52,892 nucleotides of DNA, from IMG/VR virus record IMGVR_UViG_3300036791_000331, positions 1-52,892 of that record; one strand, 5' to 3'. The position numbers and the translations under genes are program-made. The notes below the pieces were generated by a model, which worked only from the letters and a program-made list of their open reading frames with translations, was not told the DNA's origin and made no database searches. Below are positions 50,133 to 52,892 of this stretch, in pieces (within the stretch, counting starts at the first letter, position 1; every line of letters begins with the position of its first letter). The DNA comes from a virus.

Positions 50133-50363
50133 AGAGTCGCGACACCTTCCCGCCATAAACGGCAACAGCATTCAGGCGGTATATGACTCTATTCGAGTCC
50201 CGCTGTGTTCGCCGGTGTGTCTCGGTGTGTCTCCGTGTGCCACGGATGTCACCGTTGATGACCGTCGTTATTCAAGACGCGAACATTCGCGCCGCTCCTG
50301 GTCTGTTGTCAACGCGAACTTTCGCTTGATGGATGCCTATCGATAGCGCTACCCATATCGCCC
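50133..50363. promoter_or_regulatory. Divergent control region with operator palindromes B, copies 2 and 3
   Basis: CGCGAA-CA-TTCGCG (50278-50291) and CGCGAA-CT-TTCGCT (50313-50326) recur 35 bases apart; the same core is at 2833-2846. TTGTCAAC (50306-50313) precedes the second copy, as TGTCAAC does at 2823, and may be a -35. GACTC-TATTC-GAGTC (50185-50199) and three GTGTGT(C) repeats (50213-50237) lie on the side of the leftward ERF operon. No gene is seen here. Confidence 0.6.
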
Positions 50364-50657
50364 ATGGAAGCCATCACCCTCGGCCTGGAGCGCGTCGCCG
50401 CGATGGAGCGCATCGTCGGTTGCGCCCGCCTCGCGGCGGAGGCCGGACTGCCGGAGTCGACCGTCCGCTCGTTCCGCGAGCGCGGCTGGGTCCTGAAGTC
50501 CCTCCCCAACTGCGAGAAGCTGATCGCCGCCGCCGAACGCCTGGAGCGCGGCCAATTCACCGCCAAGGAAGAGGTCCGCTTGGCCGAGGAAACATGGAAC
50601 GGCCTGAAGAGGCGCGGCCGCCGGTTGGAGAAGTCGGCGAACGCGGCTGAGGGCTGA
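50364..50657 (+). CDS. Small HTH regulator (Cro/repressor-like)
   Basis: 97 aa, ATG 50364. MERIVGCARLAAEAGLPESTVRSFRERGWVLKSLPNCEKLIAAAERLE forms a clear helix-turn-helix pattern; the C-terminal half is a charged helix. It follows two copies of palindrome B, so it is a leading candidate for the protein that binds them, either as an early repressor or Cro-like factor. Confidence 0.7.
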   Translation: MEAITLGLERVAAMERIVGCARLAAEAGLPESTVRSFRERGWVLKSLPNCEKLIAAAERLERGQFTAKEEVRLAEETWNGLKRRGRRLEKSANAAEG

Positions 50658-50661
50658 TGCA

Positions 50662-51168
50662 GTGCGTGTCGTGGGCATCGATCCTGGCGCGGCCGGTGCT
50701 CTGGCTTTCCTGACTCTCGAAAACGACCTGCCGGTTCACCTGGAGTGCTGGGACATGCCCACGCTGCGGGTCGGCAAGCGCAGCCACCTGGACGCCTACG
50801 GCCTCGCCCGCCGCATCGACGCGACCCAGAAGGACGGGGAGCTTGCAGTGGCGATCTTCGAACAGGGCGGCGTGCGCCCGCAGAACGGGCGGGTCGGTGC
50901 GGCGACGTTCTGGCTCGGCCTCGGCGAGGTTCGTGGCATCTTCGCGGCCAACTTCATCCCCATCGAGACAGTCTCGTCCGGGGTCTGGAAGCGCAACCTG
51001 CGGGTGGTCGGCGACAAGGACGCCAGCCGCATCCGGGCCTCGGCGATGTTCCCGCGCTGGTCGGACCAGTGGGCGCGGGCGAAGGATCATGGGAGAGCCG
51101 AGGCAGCGTTGATCGCGCTCTATGGCGCCCGCCAGCTGTCCGTCCAGCATCTGCTCGAAGCGGGTTAA
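50662..51168 (+). CDS. RuvC-like Holliday junction resolvase
   Basis: 168 aa from GTG 50662. GIDPGAAGALAFL (first Asp), AIFEQGG (Glu) and AKDHGRAEAALIALYG (C-terminal acidic end with Asp/Glu) outline the RuvC/RNase H-like fold used by phage resolvases. It would cut recombination intermediates before packaging. Coupled loosely to the next gene. Confidence 0.82.
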   Translation: MRVVGIDPGAAGALAFLTLENDLPVHLECWDMPTLRVGKRSHLDAYGLARRIDATQKDGELAVAIFEQGGVRPQNGRVGAATFWLGLGEVRGIFAANFIPIETVSSGVWKRNLRVVGDKDASRIRASAMFPRWSDQWARAKDHGRAEAALIALYGARQLSVQHLLEAG

Positions 51169-51172
51169 GCAA

Positions 51173-51562
51173 ATGGACGTCAATTTCAACCGAGACAACA
51201 AATTCGACTTGCAGCTGAGCCAAGCTATCATCGATGAGAGGCGGCTGGCTGAAATATTCTGCGCGTCCAGGTTGGAAAAGATCGAGCTTAAATCCGAGAC
51301 ATTTCAGTGGGAGCAGACGGGCAATATCGCTATCGAGTATGAGCAGAACGGACGACCAAGCGGGATAGCTGTCACTGAGGCTGACTACTGGGTGCATGAA
51401 TTAAAACGAGATGGCGAGACGCTCGTTTATCTCATGTTTCCGACGTCCAGGCTCAAAGACCTCGCGCGCGAAGCATTTCGGCAGAAGCGTTTCCGCACAG
51501 GCGCGGGAGATGGCGGGCTCTTCAGCGTTGTGCTGCTTAGGCTGCGGGACATTCTGCGATGA
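51173..51562 (+). CDS. Putative PD-(D/E)XK-type nuclease
   Basis: 129 aa from ATG 51173. FDLQLSQAIIDERRLAEIF, IELKSETFQWEQTGNIAIEYEQNGRPSGIAVTEADYW contains an E-x-K pair after a strand and a TGNIAIE motif, as in small phage nucleases of this superfamily. The gene is clearly more AT-rich than its neighbours, a sign of horizontal acquisition. Its end overlaps the methyltransferase start. Confidence 0.66.
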   Translation: MDVNFNRDNKFDLQLSQAIIDERRLAEIFCASRLEKIELKSETFQWEQTGNIAIEYEQNGRPSGIAVTEADYWVHELKRDGETLVYLMFPTSRLKDLAREAFRQKRFRTGAGDGGLFSVVLLRLRDILR

Positions 51563-52584
51563 CAACCGATCTTACAATCGTCAACCGCGAGAATCACCTT
51601 CAGACCGTCCCGGCGGCGCTCAAGGCCCTGGCGGCGATGCGGATTGAGCTCGAAAGCGCCAAGACATACGCTGACATCCACAAGGCTATCGATACCGCCA
51701 AGGCGATCAAGCTACTGTGGAGCGACGTCGAGGTCGTCAAGGTCGAGGCCGAAGATACCATCCTGGCGGCGACTGTGCGGATCGGCGAGGAATTGAAGCG
51801 CATCCCGAAAGCGTCGGGCGGCAATTCAAATCTCCCAAGGTTGGGAGATTTGGGCCGCGAGGCGACCGGACTGCCGAGCACGATGCGCTCGCGCCACATG
51901 GCCCTCGCTGAGCACAAGGCCGACATCGCGGCCGCCTCCGAGAGGCTACGCGCGCAGGGCAAGGATGCGACGCCGAACGCAGTCGTGCGCGAGTTAACCC
52001 AAGGCGACAAAAAGCAGAGACGAGCAACGCGCGAGCGCGACTTGGGTCAGCGCCAGCGCCAGCTGCCCGCTGATCAGCGATATGGCGTGATCTACGCCGA
52101 CCCGCCCTGGTCGTTCACGCCCTACAGCACCGAGACCGGCATGGATCGGGCGGCCGACAACCACTACCCGACGATGACGGTCGAGGCGATTGCGGCGCTT
52201 CCGGTCCCGGCCGCCGAGGACGCTGTCCTGTTTCTGTGGGCGACGGTCCCGATGCTTCCCGAGGCGCTCGCCGTCATGGCGGCTTGGGGTTTCGCCTATA
52301 AGTCCCACTTCGTATGGGTGAAGGATAAGGTAGGCACGGGTTACTGGAGCCGCAATCGGCATGAACTATTGCTGATCGGCACGCGAGGCTCGGTTCCTGC
52401 GCCTGCGCCCGGCGACCAGTATGAGTCGGTGATCTCTGCGGCGCGGGGCGAACACAGCGCCAAACCTTTCGCCTTTCGTGAAATGATAGACGACCTCTTT
52501 CCAACCTTGCCGCGCATCGAGCTCTTTGCTCGGGGTGAGAGCTATGTCGGCTGGGATGCTTGGGGGAACGAGGCTGGCGGTTGA
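51559..52584 (+). CDS. MT-A70 family adenine methyltransferase
   Basis: 341 aa, ATG 51559. The C-terminal half has VIYADPPWSF (catalytic DPPW at 181-184), PTMTVEAIAALPV, LFLWATVP, YKSHFVWVKDK and HELLLIGTRG, the features of MT-A70 N6-adenine methyltransferases. The N-terminal 170 residues are helical with a likely DNA-contact region. Phage methylation of this kind commonly protects DNA from restriction. Precedes the primase-helicase, 15 bases apart. Confidence 0.88.
   Translation: MTTDLTIVNRENHLQTVPAALKALAAMRIELESAKTYADIHKAIDTAKAIKLLWSDVEVVKVEAEDTILAATVRIGEELKRIPKASGGNSNLPRLGDLGREATGLPSTMRSRHMALAEHKADIAAASERLRAQGKDATPNAVVRELTQGDKKQRRATRERDLGQRQRQLPADQRYGVIYADPPWSFTPYSTETGMDRAADNHYPTMTVEAIAALPVPAAEDAVLFLWATVPMLPEALAVMAAWGFAYKSHFVWVKDKVGTGYWSRNRHELLLIGTRGSVPAPAPGDQYESVISAARGEHSAKPFAFREMIDDLFPTLPRIELFARGESYVGWDAWGNEAGG
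51827..51852. repeat. Perfect 12-bp inverted repeat inside the methyltransferase gene
   Basis: CAAATCTCCCAA (51827-51838) and its exact complement (51841-51852) flank GG. It is AT-rich within a GC-rich gene and encodes SNLPRLGDLG. It could be a protein-binding site or a strong mRNA hairpin regulating translation of the methyltransferase domain. Confidence 0.65.
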
Positions 52585-52599
52585 GCGGGGAGACGGGCC

Positions 52600-52892
52600 A
52601 TGCAACTCGTCATTGAAGATGTCTGCGCGGCTCTCCACGGAAAGATCACCCACGACGACAAGGGCCGCCGGGTTATCCGCTGCCCTGGTCCTGGCCATTC
52701 CCGCAATGATCTCTCGCTCTCGGTCTGGGTGTCCGACGACGAGCCGGACGGGTTCGGCGTCTACTCGTTCTCAGACCAGGACCAGGACCCCATCGTCGTC
52801 AAAGACTGGGTGCGAGCCCAGATCGGCGCGCCCGCGTTCAAGCCCAACGGCAAGGCGAACGGTCACGCCAACGGCAAGGCGAACGGTCACGC
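52600..52892 (+). CDS. Primase-helicase, N-terminal part (continues at base 1)
   Basis: ATG 52600, preceded by GGGGAG (52587-52592). The frame reads MQLVIEDVCAALHGKITHDD... then IRCPGPGHSRNDLSLSVWV (zinc-ribbon-like primase start), and passes into the terminal repeat in frame with bases 3-1616. It directly follows the methyltransferase gene. Confidence 0.9.
   Translation, partial: MQLVIEDVCAALHGKITHDDKGRRVIRCPGPGHSRNDLSLSVWVSDDEPDGFGVYSFSDQDQDPIVVKDWVRAQIGAPAFKPNGKANGHANGKANGH
52766..52892. repeat. Terminal direct repeat, right copy
   Basis: Identical to bases 1-127; see the left copy. Removing one copy leaves 52,765 bp as the circular map length. Confidence 0.93.

Noticed and set aside
1-52892. 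CRISPR arrays, tRNA or rRNA genes
   Set aside because: No regularly spaced repeats and no cloverleaf-type sequence were seen by eye; a tRNA scan would settle this.

Overview
This window looks like a complete genome of a temperate, tailed, siphovirus-like phage of an alphaproteobacterium. The first 127 bases (1-127) are repeated exactly as the last 127 (52766-52892), and one replication gene runs across the join (52600-52892, then 1-1616). The molecule is therefore most simply a circular map of 52,765 bp. GC content is high throughout, except for a few AT-rich islands. Host clues are a PEPxxWA-CTERM sorting tail on one phage protein, tail genes resembling those of alphaproteobacterial gene transfer agents, and a DUF6456-like protein. 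These are inferences; no host gene is present.

Layout: (a) 50.4-52.9 kb and 1-2.8 kb, rightward: small HTH regulator, RuvC-like resolvase, a putative nuclease, MT-A70 adenine methyltransferase, TOPRIM/AAA primase-helicase, a cluster of YTTACG repeats (possible origin or regulator sites), and a YkgJ-like protein. (b) 2.88-10.6 kb, rightward: a tightly overlapping operon of more than 20 mostly unknown small genes, including regulators, a macro-like protein, a second YkgJ-like protein and several tiny membrane peptides. (c) 10.5-12.1 kb, a leftward island: UDP-glucuronate decarboxylase-like epimerase and a DUF6456-like protein. (d) 12.25-15.4 kb, rightward: HNH endonuclease, ParB-like protein, radical SAM/SPASM enzyme and a TET-associated-type glycosyltransferase, feeding directly into the terminase genes. 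(e) 15.4-37.3 kb, late genes: terminase, fused protease-capsid protein, a PEP-CTERM protein, portal, collagen-like protein, connectors, tail tube, tail chaperones with a -1 frameshift site, tape measure, tail tip and a long repeat-bearing fibre; a strong hairpin follows. (f) 37.6-43.1 kb, leftward: small genes including a superinfection-immunity-like membrane protein. (g) 43.6-44.9 kb, rightward: tyrosine integrase. (h) 45.0-50.1 kb, leftward: excisionase-like HTH, NinB, YqaJ exonuclease, DGQHR protein and ERF annealing protein, which together form a recombination module.

How it fits together: the ERF, YqaJ, NinB and RuvC-like products would recombine replicating DNA made with the primase-helicase. 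Two operator families are shared between distant promoters (2.78/43.1 kb, and 2.83/50.3 kb), suggesting coordinated lysis-lysogeny control. The most notable system is the ParB, radical SAM and glycosyltransferase cassette, with a nucleotide-sugar enzyme next door and no recognisable TET dioxygenase, C5-cytosine methyltransferase or hydroxymethyl-pyrimidine synthase. I infer an unusual sugar-bearing DNA base modification. The second is a phage-encoded exosortase (PEP-CTERM) substrate sitting between capsid and portal genes. No classical endolysin or spanin was recognised.
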